From Hippopus hippopus (taxonomy: Eukaryota; Mollusca; Bivalvia; Cardiida; Cardiidae), in the NCBI GenBank assembly GCA_946811185.2, contig OX328096.1:72105345-72169344 (forward strand): DNA of 64,000 nucleotides, written 5' to 3'. Shown here piece by piece: positions 53,054 through 63,944 of this stretch. A model generated the notes under the pieces. It did no database searches, was not told the origin of the DNA, and saw only the letters and a list, made by a program, of their open reading frames with translations. Position numbers and translations under genes: made by a program. Position 1 is the stretch's first letter; every line of letters starts with the position of its first letter.

Positions 53054-53275
53054 CCAGAACATCTGGCAAAAGGGGCTTATTGCATCTCTGTGATGAAAAT
53101 CCATTTTGTCCTACAGCTGACAGAATTTGAAGGCATAGAGTGGTCCTTTGATATGTAGAAAACTGACCAATAGCAAAAGGTTTTTGCCCGGGTCAGCATG
53201 GGCGGCTTGTGCAGGCTGACCTTTGTTGGTACATTTTGCAGATGTATTAAGCCCCTTTTTCACATAGCATGGCTT
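53051..53275 (-). repeat. GAG-1 MITE at the stop codon
   Basis: TAGCCAGAACATCTGGCAAA aligns with the family terminus GAGCCATGCTCTGGCAAA allowing a 2-nt indel. The core is GGTCAGCATGGGCGGCTTGT and the right end is CACATAGCATGGCTT. It covers the first 220 bp of the 3' UTR. Confidence 0.75.
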
Positions 53276-53418
53276 ATATGTAATTATACAGTCTGTTGTT
53301 AAAGTATTTATGATGATCATTAGCATTCCAGTAATTATTTCTTAGAGCTCAATACAATTTGAAATGGCTTATATATATAGCGCAGGGACAAATTTTATAT
53401 AAAACAACCTTGGGTAAG

Positions 53419-53647
53419 TTAACCCTTTACCCCACATTGCCAACTTTTAACGACCCTTGGAAAGAAGCCTTTTGAAAACATTGTGGGAAAGGGAGAAAAT
53501 GCTGGTAACCAGCATTTTCTCCTTTTCCCGCAATGTTTTCTACCCTGTCAAAGAAAAATTACACAAGTTGAGTCACATTAAAATTGTTGTCTGCAAATGC
53601 TTTCAATTTTGGACAAGGCTAGATTTTGTCATCTAGTAAAGGGTTAA
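53419..53647 (+). repeat. TTAA-1 MITE
   Basis: S-first, 229 bp, TTAA at both ends, strong hairpin. Confidence 0.86.
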
Positions 53648-54290
53648 TGAAAGCAGTGAAAATTTTGGTTTTCTGTGATAGACCAATGTAGTTACAGTGG
53701 CTTATGGACGTACTAAATCAGGCTTTACCCTTAGGGATTAAACCAGGGATCATAAAAGTTATGTATGGTCTATGAATAAGCCCAACAAGCATTTTTAGTT
53801 CGCCTGAGCAAGAAGTGCTCAAGGTGTGCTTTTGTGATTGTTCTGTGTCCGTCGTGTGTTGTCCAGGCATCAACATTTACCTTGTGTGCACTCTAGAGGC
53901 TACATTTTCAGTCAGTTGCTCATGAAACTTGGTCAGAATGTTAGTCTTTATGATATCTCCGACATGTTGGAAATTGGGTCAGGACGGATAAAAAAGTAGG
54001 TCACAGGGTCAAATCTTAGAAAAACCTTATGTGCACTCTAGAGGCCACATTTTCAGCCTGATACTCTTGAAACTTAGTCAGAATGTTAGTTTTGATGATA
54101 TCTTGAACAACTGTGGAATTGGGTCATCTTGGGTCCAAATGTTGGTCACTGGGCCAAATCCTGGAAAACACTTGTATACAGTACAGAGGCCACATTTTCA
54201 GTCTAATATTCATGAAACATTATCAGAAAGTTTGTCTGGATGATATCTCTGACAAGTACAAAAGTAGGACAAGTGGGTCACATACCCGTA

Positions 54291-56057
54291 CAGGGGTGTG
54301 GAAATCTTGAAATTTTCTACTTGTCCATGGACAAGTAAATCTAGAAAATCTACTTGTCCGTCAGATAAGCTTACTTGTCCAAAACAAAACAATTTTAAAT
54401 GGCACACAAATATCTAACTGAATGTACTGTAGTTTGTAGATAATGATGTTCTTTTAACCATTTAAATTTGCTTTGTTTGGGTTTTTAAAAATAATGGTGA
54501 AAATAAATCAAGCAAACCTTTACGGGGCTTTTTTTTCCAAAAGTTGGGAAGGGGCCTTAGCCTTCCATTTTGGGATACTCAAGCGTGATTTTAGCCAAAT
54601 TGGGAAAAAACATAACTTCCAAGGTACATCAATAAAACAAATTAATGGCACTGTACATACATACAGTGAATAGAAGGGTGCAACAGTTTAATGATTGAAA
54701 AAGATTCAATAGTTACAGAATAACTGCTTAAACCATGACCAAATACCTCAGTGTTTGCACTTAACAGCCCTTTTTAACACTACTGTGGTGCACCCATGGG
54801 TGCCAGACTTAATACTTTAGCAGAACTGCTTACCAGCCATCATATAATACAAGAGAATTATTATCAGTCTGTTGAAGTTATAAGGCTAGGATTGGTTATT
54901 AAGTCTGGAGATGTAGCGTATGCATCACTTGCAGTGATAATAATTGTCTAGTTTTCAGACAACAGGAGATCGGCGATGTCCAACAGACCTGGCACTTCAG
55001 ATTGAGACTCAGTGTGGGAAGATTTGATTACCTGCAGATCGATCTGCAAAGAATTTTAACATTTTACGCCGAGAGGAAAAAAGGCTGCGCTGGCCTATAT
55101 CATCTATAGCCCTTTTAACAAACTTTTTGTAATGTTTTTTACATGTTTTACTTGGATACAGCGTGTTTGGTTTTCTTTCAAAAATGTTTACTGCAACCGA
55201 GTAAGAATGTGTTCCACAGTGTTGAATTCAGACAATTTCTATTGTCAGCTTTAAGTTTTTGCAAACGACAAAAAAGAATTTAATATTGAATGATATGGAA
55301 GTGACAACAGCGTCAAGTCTACGTGCGGTGTTAATAATGTGCAAAAAATAACTCGGTTCAGTTATGGTTACCTCCATTAAGCCGAGTCCTGGTAGCTCAG
55401 TCGGTAGCGTGCAGGACTTGAGAACACAGGGTCCAGGGTTTGATCCCTGGCTACGACCCCTTGCTCGCCCAATTTCTTTCCGAGGATTGATGATAGTCAC
55501 TGCGACAGGATTCATTCCTCTCGCACGGCTGACCATTGTTTCGACGATGATCATGTGGAAAAGCAGCCAGTGGCTTGGAAAGAAAATTGTGCGAAGTACT
55601 GGTAAAAGAATCTCCAGGAACGTATGGATAGGTGCACTGGCCGCCGCGATATAACTGAAATAATTTTAAAAATGGTGTTAAACACCATACAATCAATCAA
55701 TGCCTCCATTAAACAAACCAAATGGCGCCAAGAAACCACAACATTTCGGCGGTACTGCATCGCAGTCAAAATCAATAAAAAGTTTGTGTAGGTGATAAAA
55801 TCAGAGTTAGCAAAATGTTTTTGATTCCAGATATCAGGGAAGACTCATAATTCAATTTAAAAATGTTGTTGTTTACGAAGTGAGACGGAGAGAAAATTTC
55901 TATTTCACAAGGATAATGTTATATAATAAAGATCTTTACTTTCAATTTCCTCCTCGTTTCCTACTTGTCCGTAGACGAGTAGATTGCAAAAAGCCACTTG
56001 TCTGACGTCAAATTTACCCGAGTCGGACGAGTGGGACGTAGGATTTCCGCACCACTG
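54291..56057. mobile_element. hAT-like non-autonomous element, about 1.77 kb
   Basis: Terminal inverted repeats: CAGGGGTGTGGAAATCTTG on the left, CAGTGGTGCGGAAATCCTA (reverse complement) on the right. Subterminal ACTTGTCC and AAGTAGATT-type motifs repeat at both ends. CAGNGGTG ends suggest hAT, but I see no clean 8-bp target duplication and no transposase ORF. Confidence 0.55.
55381..55702 (+). mobile_element. SINE-B full copy with target duplication
   Basis: CCTCCATTAA at 55371-55380 and 55703-55712, exact. A box TGGTAGCTCAGTCGGTAGCG, B box GGGTTTGATCCC, tail ATACAATCAATCAATG. It is nested inside the hAT-like element. Confidence 0.88.
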
Positions 56058-56162
56058 CCGCATGCGTCTTGCATCATTAAAACCAGGATCTTTTCAGCTT
56101 TATCAACCATAGATGACTTTACTCAGGTGGGCGATTCAGGGCAAATGGCCATCTTGTTAGTT

Positions 56163-56330
56163 CAGAAACGAGACCCAAATAATTGTGATTTCATGGTTGC
56201 TTTTGTCTACAAAGTTTAAGCAAAGCCGAAAGCGTAGATCTTAGATTAGACTGCACCTTTTGTTCAATCTGATCTTGATCTACACTGGATACAAAGGCAA
56301 CTCTAGTCGTCAAAGGTCCTTTCAGGGTTG
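56163..56330 (+). repeat. TTAA-2 MITE, diverged
   Basis: GCGTAGATCTTAGATTAGAC with TCTGATCTTGATCTACACTG. Confidence 0.6.
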
Positions 56331-56332
56331 AT

Positions 56333-56478
56333 TGATGGAAGTTGTTTTTGAAAAGGTAGAAAATGTTATGGAAAAAGAAGGGAATGCAGGTAAGCAGCAT
56401 TTATTTCTTTTCTCACAATGTTTTCAAAACTTTTTTTCCTCTGGGCCATTTGAATTTATGATTGTCATGTAAAGTGAT
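56333..56478 (-). repeat. TTAA-1 MITE, old
   Basis: Diverged hairpin (GAAGGGAATGCAGGTAAGCAG). Confidence 0.5.
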
Positions 56479-56589
56479 TATTTAATTTTTTAGTACAAAT
56501 CTCAAATTTTGTAAATTTGTAAACAATAATCTGGACCTTTGAATCTCTTGCTGTTTAGTTTTACATCTTTAGCAGGGTTAGAAAAAAAG

Positions 56590-56849
56590 GAGCTGTGCTC
56601 TAGCAAAAGGGCATTTAATGTATTTCCATACGCATAGTACCAAGCAAGACATCACATTATTATGGATCTATAAAATCCATTTTGTCCAAAAAGCAACTGA
56701 ATCATGTGGTAGACTGGTCTTGTAACATGCAGGAAAAAAACTAATAGCAAAAAGTTTCGACTCGTGTCAGCCTGCGCCAACTGCACAGGCTGACATGGGT
56801 AGATACTTTTTGCAGATGCATTAGACCCCCTTTTCAAAGAGTATGGCTC
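56590..56849 (-). repeat. GAG-1 MITE
   Basis: GAGCTGTGCTCTAGCAAAAG to AAAGAGTATGGCTC. Core GTGTCAGCCTGCGCCAACTG with its inverse. Confidence 0.82.
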
Positions 56850-57424
56850 AAACATTTGTAATTATGCTCTTTATACATTATCCCAGACTTTTATGTATAT
56901 CTTATCCTTGTATATTTTGTGTGTATATTTATCCTTGTGGATCAGGGACCTTGTGAATTTGTAAATATTTACTGTATGTAATGCAATTATAGTAGCAGGC
57001 AGGGGATGCGTGAATTTATTTTAGTCGTATTCCTACTACAAAATAACTTGTTAAATTGGAAATCATTGTTAGTTGCTGTATGAAATGCAGTATAAAGATA
57101 AAGAATGTGAGAATTGTACAATGTGAATAAGAAGCACCTTTTTCATGATATTTTCAGACAGTAAATAAATATGCTTTTCATGCGTCATGGGCCGATTAAG
57201 TACTTTAATGATGCATGTGTTTACATGGGTTTATGACGAGCTTTTCTGAATTGGTTCGAGGCCACTAAAATGAAAATTAAACTGGTTGACATATGTCAAA
57301 GGTTAGCCAAGCCCTGCCAAGTCAATTCTTACAGCCCATATCTAATGGAATTGAAACATTATGTTGTGAGAAGGAAAGAAAAAAATTGTCTTTTTGGTGC
57401 TGGCATACACTATAGACATTTGGC
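56850..57424. other. Repeat-poor stretch downstream of the gene
   Basis: It holds the AATAAA at 57164. No exon or RNA recognised; possible 3' UTR end. Confidence 0.3.
57164..57169 (+). promoter_or_regulatory. AATAAA, candidate distal poly(A) signal
   Basis: A canonical AATAAA lies in a repeat-poor stretch (56850-57420) downstream of the stop. It would imply a 4.1 kb 3' UTR made mostly of repeats. No nearer canonical signal stood out, but AATAAA is common by chance in AT-rich DNA. Confidence 0.25.
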
Positions 57425-57651
57425 CAACCTTTTAGCACACAGTCCCAATTTTTAACAATCCTAGGGAAGTAGCCTTTGAAAAACATTGTGGGAAAAAGAG
57501 AAAATGCTGGTCACCAGCATTTTGTCCTTCTCCCACAATGTTTTCTAAGCATTTAAAGTTGCATTTCATCAATTGAGCCCCATTTAATTTGTTGTCTGGA
57601 ACAGCTTTGAATTTGGAGGAATGTAAAATTTTGTCATTTGTAAATAGTTAA
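57425..57651 (+). repeat. TTAA-1 MITE
   Basis: S-first, hairpin intact, right TTAA present. Confidence 0.75.
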
Positions 57652-57717
57652 GGAAAATAAAAGAAAATGAGGTTGTGATTCAATGCAACCCATTATTCCT
57701 CAGGCTAATTTTAGACC

Positions 57718-58156
57718 TAATTTACCTTTCACCATAGAATGAGGTTTTAGACAGGCCCATGTTAAAAGCATGTGCAGACAACATGAAATATGTCCAAGTG
57801 ATGGGATTTGTTTTTGAAAAGAGTATAAAACACTGTTGGGAAGGCAAAAAAAGCTGGCCAGTCCTTGAAGGGCTTTTTACAACCATAGCTGCCATTTGCA
57901 AGCAGTGTAGATCAAGATCAGACTGCACAAAACAGACTGTCTGATCTTCAATCTACACTGTCTGCTTAGATGAAAAGTAAATACAAAAAGTAACAACAAA
58001 ATTGCAAAAATTATCTGGGTCTTATTCTTAACTGAAATGTCCATTGCGTTTTTCAGTGCTTTAAAGTTTAACCAGTGTTTTCTCCTTTTTGTATGATATA
58101 TTCAAAAGCATTCTCCCTCTGAGTCAGGAAAACATGGCACTGTTTGGTAAAGGGTA
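57718..58156 (-). repeat. TTAA-1 MITE interrupted by TTAA-2 sequence
   Basis: L arm at 57718-57846; S-arm half with TTTTCTCCTTTTT and GGTAAAGGGTAA at 58074-58156. Between them lies a TTAA-2 core (57902-57968: GTGTAGATCAAGATCAGACT with its inverse). Confidence 0.6.
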
Positions 58157-58309
58157 AGATGAGCTTGCATTAAAAGACCACCTGCAGTGAGAGACCACTG
58201 CTCTTACTGCCCTTGGGTGGTCTATGAATACCGGTTGACTGTATGCATAGTGGTAATTCTGCTGGAGGAACTTGGATCTGATCTATTACTTCCGATTATT
58301 TTTATGAAG

Positions 58310-58615
58310 TTTCCATTTTTAGCTTGATAGTTCTTGAAGAAAACGTTGAGGAAGTGTCATAGCCCTGGTGTTGCCTGTGCCCATGTTGTGCAAGAACTGT
58401 GACATTTTATAATACCTCTGTCATTACTGAAGATAGTTACATCAAACACAGACAAGTTCTTAATTATCAAAAGGGAAAGGTAACCATCAAAAAATTTTTG
58501 ACACAGTTATGGCCATTTTGTGACCTAGAATGTTTACTGAAAGTCAATCTACATATATTTCTAAAGGCAACTGCAGCCCAGCATTGGCACCTGGATGCAG
58601 TGCTCTGGATGAAAT
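58310..58615. repeat. Dispersed repeat F, copy 4
   Basis: TATCAAAAGGGAAAGGTAAC, TTTTTGACACAGTTATGGCC, GGCAACTGCAGCCCAGCATT. Order and spacing match copy 3. Confidence 0.52.
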
Positions 58616-58882
58616 AAAGTACAGTTTATGTGGATATGGTATAGTTATGGAATCTGAAATCAAAATTAGTTTATTTTTGTAATTTTGTAAAGATCTGTGA
58701 TTCTTATTGTTGTCCTGTTTTTCTCATCATTTTATTAACATATAAAAGTCACTGTCACATGTTACAAATGTTACAAGTACTTTGAAGTATATCAAGTTAA
58801 GAAAACGAAATTTTATAGCCCTTCTTCAACCTACTTAGCGTAACTACAAGATTTGTATAATAGTTATGAGCACAAAGCTACA

Positions 58883-59104
58883 TTAACCCTTTACCACATA
58901 ATCCTTAGTTTCAGTGACCCTGAAGAAGGAAGCCTATAGAAAACATTGTGGGAAAAGGAGAAAATGCCGGCCATTTTTCTTTACCCACAATGTTGTCCAA
59001 CCTTTTAGAAATAAAATTACATCATTTAAGCCACATTCAGTTTCTTGTCTGCAAATGTTTTCAATTAGACAAATCTAAAATTTTGTCGTGTTGTAAAGGG
59101 TCAA
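58883..59104 (+). repeat. TTAA-1 MITE
   Basis: S-first; the hairpin is shortened on one side (AAATGCCGGCCATTTTT). Confidence 0.75.
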
Positions 59105-59584
59105 TTTTATACATGATAAAATTAGTGGACATTGCATTGTGAGTGTATACCATAATCAGAAATTATTTGGACATATCATTCTCTTTTTGTAGTTTTGCAT
59201 TATTTGTGTAAATGTTTTATTCCTGATTTGAGAAGGTTTATTTATTATTCCCCGCACCAAAGGCTGAGGGACATAGTTTTTGTGTTGGCAGTCTGTTTGT
59301 CCGGACAAATAGCTTTACAATCCTTGATGAAAACTGATTAAATTTCATACATGTGTACCTTATGATAGTCTGCCAGTACACCTTTTTAGTTTTGTTGATT
59401 TAATGCTTTGTCATGGAAAAAGGTGGTTTACTGTATAATTTCATTATGGAGAAATAACAAAAAGGCCATGTGTACATGCAAAACACAATACCGTACTTCT
59501 GACATCTTTCCATCGGAAAAGGTCTTCTTCGGCTGGGGATATCATTTCAACAAAATAACATGTTATGTATGGTATTATGGAGAG
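59105..59584. other. Mostly unassigned intergenic stretch
   Basis: Only ATTCCCCGCACCAAAGGCTGAGGGACATAG (59250-59280) is recognisable; it resembles 63792-63930 and may be an end of a dispersed repeat. Confidence 0.35.
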
Positions 59585-60038
59585 TTAAGCCTTTAATAGA
59601 CAGAATTGTTTATAATTATTCAAATTGAAAGCATTTGCAGATGACAGAACAAGTGTGACTGGAAAATTCAAATTTGTTTTGGGAAGGGTTTCAAACATTG
59701 TTGGAAAAGGAGAAAATGCTGATTTCCAACATTTTCTCCTCTTACCACAATGTTTTTAAAAGTTTTTTCTCGGGGTTGTTTAAAGTCTGGATTGTGTGGT
59801 AGAGATTTAACCCATTTTAAAAAATCAATCTGCAAGTTTTAACAACACTGAGGAAAAACGGCTTTTGAAAACAACGTGGGAAAAGGAGAAAATGCTGGTA
59901 ACCAGCATTTTCTCCTTTTCCCACAATGTTTAATACCCTTTCAAAGACAAAATCCATCAGTTGAGCCATATTTAATTTCTCATCTCTAAATACTTAGAAT
60001 TTGGACAAGTCTAAAATTCAGTCATCCGGTAATGGGAT
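59585..60038. repeat. Two TTAA-1 copies back to back
   Basis: 59585-59810 is L-first; 59807-60038 is S-first with a nearly perfect hairpin. They share the TTAA at 59807-59810. Confidence 0.78.
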
Positions 60039-60570
60039 ACATCAGTAGATAATCAAAAGCTTTTTATCCCTTGATGAAAGGCGGACATGTACTGTTTTGA
60101 CATCCTTTCTGGCTTTGTGTTCCGTCCATCTGTCAGTCATTCCGTGCCATCCTCCTTTCTTCTCTGTACAAAAGTATGGCTCTTTGGCTGAAGATGTCAG
60201 TTGAAAGCAGTGACTTTTTCAGATTGGTGCAACAAGTTGTTTCTGTTTAACTCTTGTGCTGTTCAGAGTACAACCTTAATACTTTAGAAGTACAAGTTCT
60301 ACAAACAAGAAAACATTCAATAAATAGTAACCTTTTTTTCGGTTATATGGTAAACTTGGGGATAAGGAGCAATTATTTTTAACATGCAACCCACTGCAAC
60401 TTCAAAAACTGTCTTCTTCAAGTTTACAAAAAGTGGTAGTACATGTATATGGTTTATTATAATTTAGAAAGTAGATAGAAAATGCAATACTCAGTCATTA
60501 ATGAGATTTGAAATAAATGGTTCCCATTCTTTCTATGATGTTCTGTACAAGCAGAATGATATGAACGGGG
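60039..60570. other. Unassigned intergenic stretch
   Basis: Nothing recognised except a short GTCCATCTGTCAGTCATTCC. Confidence 0.3.
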
Positions 60571-60683
60571 CTGTGGGAAAAAGGGGTTTAATGCATTTCT
60601 GAATTACACATTCTGCGCAGACTGACCCAGGTTGATACTTTTAGCAGATGCATTAAACCCCTTTTTCACAGAGCATGACACTC
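60571..60683 (-). repeat. GAG-1 MITE, large internal deletion
   Basis: Both ends and half of the core remain. Confidence 0.62.
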
Positions 60684-60695
60684 TTGCTTATATAT

Positions 60696-61042
<347 letters not shown>

Positions 61043-61233
61043 TTGTTCAATTTGATAACCTCTTTCAACCATTAAAATTGCTGTTTTTTTTGTGGACAGT
61101 GTAGATTAAGCTGCTGATGAGCTGTTCACAACCTGATCTTTTGTGAGATATTCTGAATTAAATTGCCATGATATTGGAATACATACCGGTATTGTATTTG
61201 CCACTGACTGAAAATATTAACTGTCGAACCTGT

Positions 61234-61441
61234 TCTAACCCTTCACTAGGTGCTAAAATTTTAGACTTGTCCAAATTGAAACAATTTGCAGGCAACAGAT
61301 TAGATGTGGCTCAAATGATGAATTTTGTTTCAGAAAGGATAGAAAACATATGTGGGAAAAGGAGAAAATGCTGGTTATCAGCATTTTCTCCTAAAGCCTT
61401 TTTTTCTTATTTAAACTTGGGATTGTTTGGTACAGTGTTAA
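61234..61441 (-). repeat. TTAA-1 MITE, part of hairpin lost
   Basis: L-first, right end GTACAGTGTTAA. Confidence 0.72.
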
Positions 61442-61464
61442 GCAGGCAGTTTATGAATAGTTTC

Positions 61465-61800
61465 AAGGCCTAATAGTGGCCACAAAAGCAAAAATTGCGT
61501 TAAAATGCATTTAAATCTAAATCATACAAGTATGGAAAATATTGTGAAGATAACAATCTGTTGTTGTGTGGTTGGTCAAAGTGTTAGTTGTTGGCATAAA
61601 CAATGAATTTTCAAGATCGGGCAAAAAATACACGTAAATAAAAGATAGATTGACCTGGCAACTTTTAACCTAGTTTTGAAATTAAAATCTCTGCAAGCAA
61701 CTAACACTTGGATTGACCATAAAATAATAGATTGTTATCTTCACAATGATTTACATACTTGTAAATGGTATGATTTAGAGGCATTTTGACACCAGCTTTG
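61465..61800. repeat. Foldback repeat with about 90-bp arms
   Basis: Left AAATGCATTTAAATCTAAATCATACAAG..TTGTGAAGATAACAATCTG and AGTGTTAGTTG; right CAACTAACACTTGG..AGATTGTTATCTTCACAATG and ATGATTTAGAGGCATTTT. Confidence 0.7.
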
Positions 61801-61994
61801 TTTCAATTTGGTAGCTATTTTTACTTTGCTACTAAGATTGGTGGCTGAAAACAGGCGTTTGCTTTATTCAGGTAAAGTGGCTTCTGGAGACATTTTGGTT
61901 GCTTAATTCTACAACTAGCCAAATGATTAGCCAAGACAGTGTGCCTCAGCCAATTAAATGGCTAGTGTTGAAATCTTGAATAAGAACAACAATT

Positions 61995-62309
61995 GCTGAG
62001 TCCAGGTAGCTCAGTTGGTAGCGTAGAGGACTTGAGAACAGGAGGTCGCTGATTCGATCCCCGGCTCGGCCAGTTTCTTTCCAAGGATTGATGATAGACA
62101 TGTGACAGGATTCATTGCTCTCTCACCGCTGACCATCTTTTTGACGATGGCTATGTGGGAAAGCAGCCAGTGGCTTGGAAAGAATATTGTGCGGAGTACT
62201 TGTAAAAGAAACTCCAGGAAAGTATGGAAAGTAGCACTGGCCATCGGAATATAAGTGAAATATTGTTGAAAACGGCATTAAACTTCATTCAATCAATCAA
62301 TCAATCAAT
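61995..62309 (+). mobile_element. SINE-B full copy with 12-bp target duplication
   Basis: AGAACAACAATT at 61983-61994 and 62310-62321. Head GTCCAGGTAGCTCAGTTGGT, B box GATTCGATCCCC, tail (AATC)n. Confidence 0.9.
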
Positions 62310-62385
62310 AGAACAACAATTAGAATCATTGGTGGTTACTGAGCCTGATGCCCATTATTTACTCAGAAGTTTAGACATTCCATAG

Positions 62386-62697
62386 ATTGATTGATTGGTT
62401 GAATGGTGTTCAACGTCGTTTTCAACATTATTTCAGTTATATCGCGGCGGCCAGTGCACCTATCCATGCTTTCCTGGAGTCTCTTTTACCAGTACTCTGC
62501 ACAATTTTCTTTCCAAGCCACTGGCTGCTTTCCCACATAACCATCGTCGAAACAATGGTCAGCGGTGAGAGAGGAATGAATCCTGTCGCAATGACTATCA
62601 TCAATCCTCGGAAAGAAATTAGCCGAGGCAGGGATCGAACCCACGACCCCCTGTTCTCAAGTCCTGAATGCTACCGACTGAGCTACCGGGGCTCAGC
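62386..62697 (-). mobile_element. SINE-B full copy, inverse orientation
   Basis: Head on the minus strand with GGTAGCTCAGTCGGTAGCAT and GGTTCGATCCC. Flanks ACATTCCATAG and ACATTCCACAG. It faces the previous copy tail to tail, 76 bp apart. Confidence 0.88.
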
Positions 62698-62720
62698 ACA
62701 CATTCCACAGAATGGTATTG

Positions 62721-63155
62721 TTAGTCCCTATCCTTCTAAATTAGTTGAATGAAACTTTTAAGCCAATAGCAAAACCCCGAAAAAATATTATTTCAAACTT
62801 AGCTTTTGGACAAAATTATCTCCTTATCGGACATTGTAGATCCAAGATCAGACTGCACGTTCTGTGCAGTCTGATCTTGATCTACACTGTCCGCAAAACG
62901 TCAGTGAGTCGCGCTAAGCAGCCTAAGGGTTAATTGTATAATACTCATTGCTTTGTGGTTAAATTAGTGGAATTAAACTTTCAAGCCAAAAGCAAAACCC
63001 CGAAAAATGTTATTTCAAACTTAGCTTTTGGACAAAATTATCTCCTTATCGGACATTGTAGATCCAAGATCAGACTGCACGTTCTGTGCAGTCTGATCTT
63101 GATCTACAATGTCCGCAAAAGATCAGCGAGTCACGCTTAACAGCCTAAGGATTAA
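62721..63155 (+). repeat. Tandemly duplicated TTAA-2 MITE (222-bp period)
   Basis: Two TTAA-2 copies with perfect core hairpins. Shared flank TTAATTGTATAATACTCATT at 62930 and 63152, so MITE plus flank was duplicated as a 222-bp unit. Confidence 0.82.
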
Positions 63156-63260
63156 TTGTATAATACTCATTGCTTTGTGGTTGATCTTGATTTTTTTGGT
63201 GCAGTTTAGATATACAGTAACACTAGTTTCTTTTTTCAATTGTTTGTGTTATAAATATAT

Positions 63261-63520
63261 GATCCATGCTCTGTAAAATGGGGGCATAATGCATCTCCAT
63301 GATGCATGATACCAAGCAAGTCATCACATAATTATTGATTCATAAAATCTAATTTATCAAACAACCAATTGAATTATTAGGTAGAATGAGCCTTTGACCT
63401 GCAGAAAATTTTAGATGGCAAAAAGTTTCGGCCCATGTCGGCCTGCGCAGACTGTGCAGGCTGACATGGGTGGATACTTTTCGCAAATGCATTAAGTTCC
63501 CTTTTTACAGTGCATGGCTC
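63261..63520 (-). repeat. GAG-1 MITE
   Basis: ATCCATGCTCTGTAAAATGG to CAGTGCATGGCTC. Core CATGTCGGCCTGCGCAGACT with its inverse. Confidence 0.84.
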
Positions 63521-63574
63521 ATATACATTGTACTTGATAAGTGACATGAAAGACGCAGGATTTCAAAAAAAATT

Positions 63575-63690
63575 TTTCATTGTGTAATACTCATTGCATT
63601 GTGGTTGATTTTGATTTTTGTGGTGCACTTCAGACATAAAGGAACAAAAGTTTATTTTTGTCAATTGTATGTTATAAATATATACTTGAT
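63575..63690 (+). repeat. Partial third copy of the 63.15-63.25 kb flank
   Basis: GTAATACTCATTGCATTGTG, GTTGATTTTGATTTT and TGTTATAAATATAT follow the same order as at 63160-63260. Confidence 0.6.
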
Positions 63691-63791
63691 ATGTGACATT
63701 AAAAAACAGAGGACTTCAACAGTTTGTCTTTTTGTTTTATTCCTCAGTGTGTCTAGTTACAGGTACCGTTACACTACTTTCACTTTTTGTT

Positions 63792-63943
63792 ATCCCTGCC
63801 GAAGGCGGAGGGATATAGTTTTTGCATTGTCAGCCCGTCCATTTGTCTGTCTATTCTTCCATAGATATCTTCTAAAATCCTTGACGAAAATTGATAAAAT
63901 TTTATACATGTGATCCTTATGATAGTTTACAGACATACATATA
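63792..63943 (+). repeat. CCCTGCCGAAGGCGGAGGG-type repeat end
   Basis: A CCCTGCCGAAGGCGGAGGGA hairpin is followed by TTGTCAGCCCGTCCATTTGT and ATCCTTGACGAAAATTGATA; related to 59250-59380. Confidence 0.5.
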
Positions 63944-63944
63944 T

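Larger units (their letters stand above)
53795..56162 (+). repeat. CTCAGG-type element interrupted by a hAT-like insertion
   Basis: Start TTAGTTCGCCTGAGC; three units with GAGGCCACATTTTCAG and GTAGGTCAC. Interrupted at 54290; resumes at 56058 and ends ACTCAGGTGGGCGATTCAGG and GCAAATGGCCATCTTG. Confidence 0.68.

Noticed and set aside
62387..62752. 121-codon open frame
   Set aside because: It is the inverse of a SINE-B copy; the same peptide (LLPVLCTIFFPSHWLLSHI) appears at other SINE copies.
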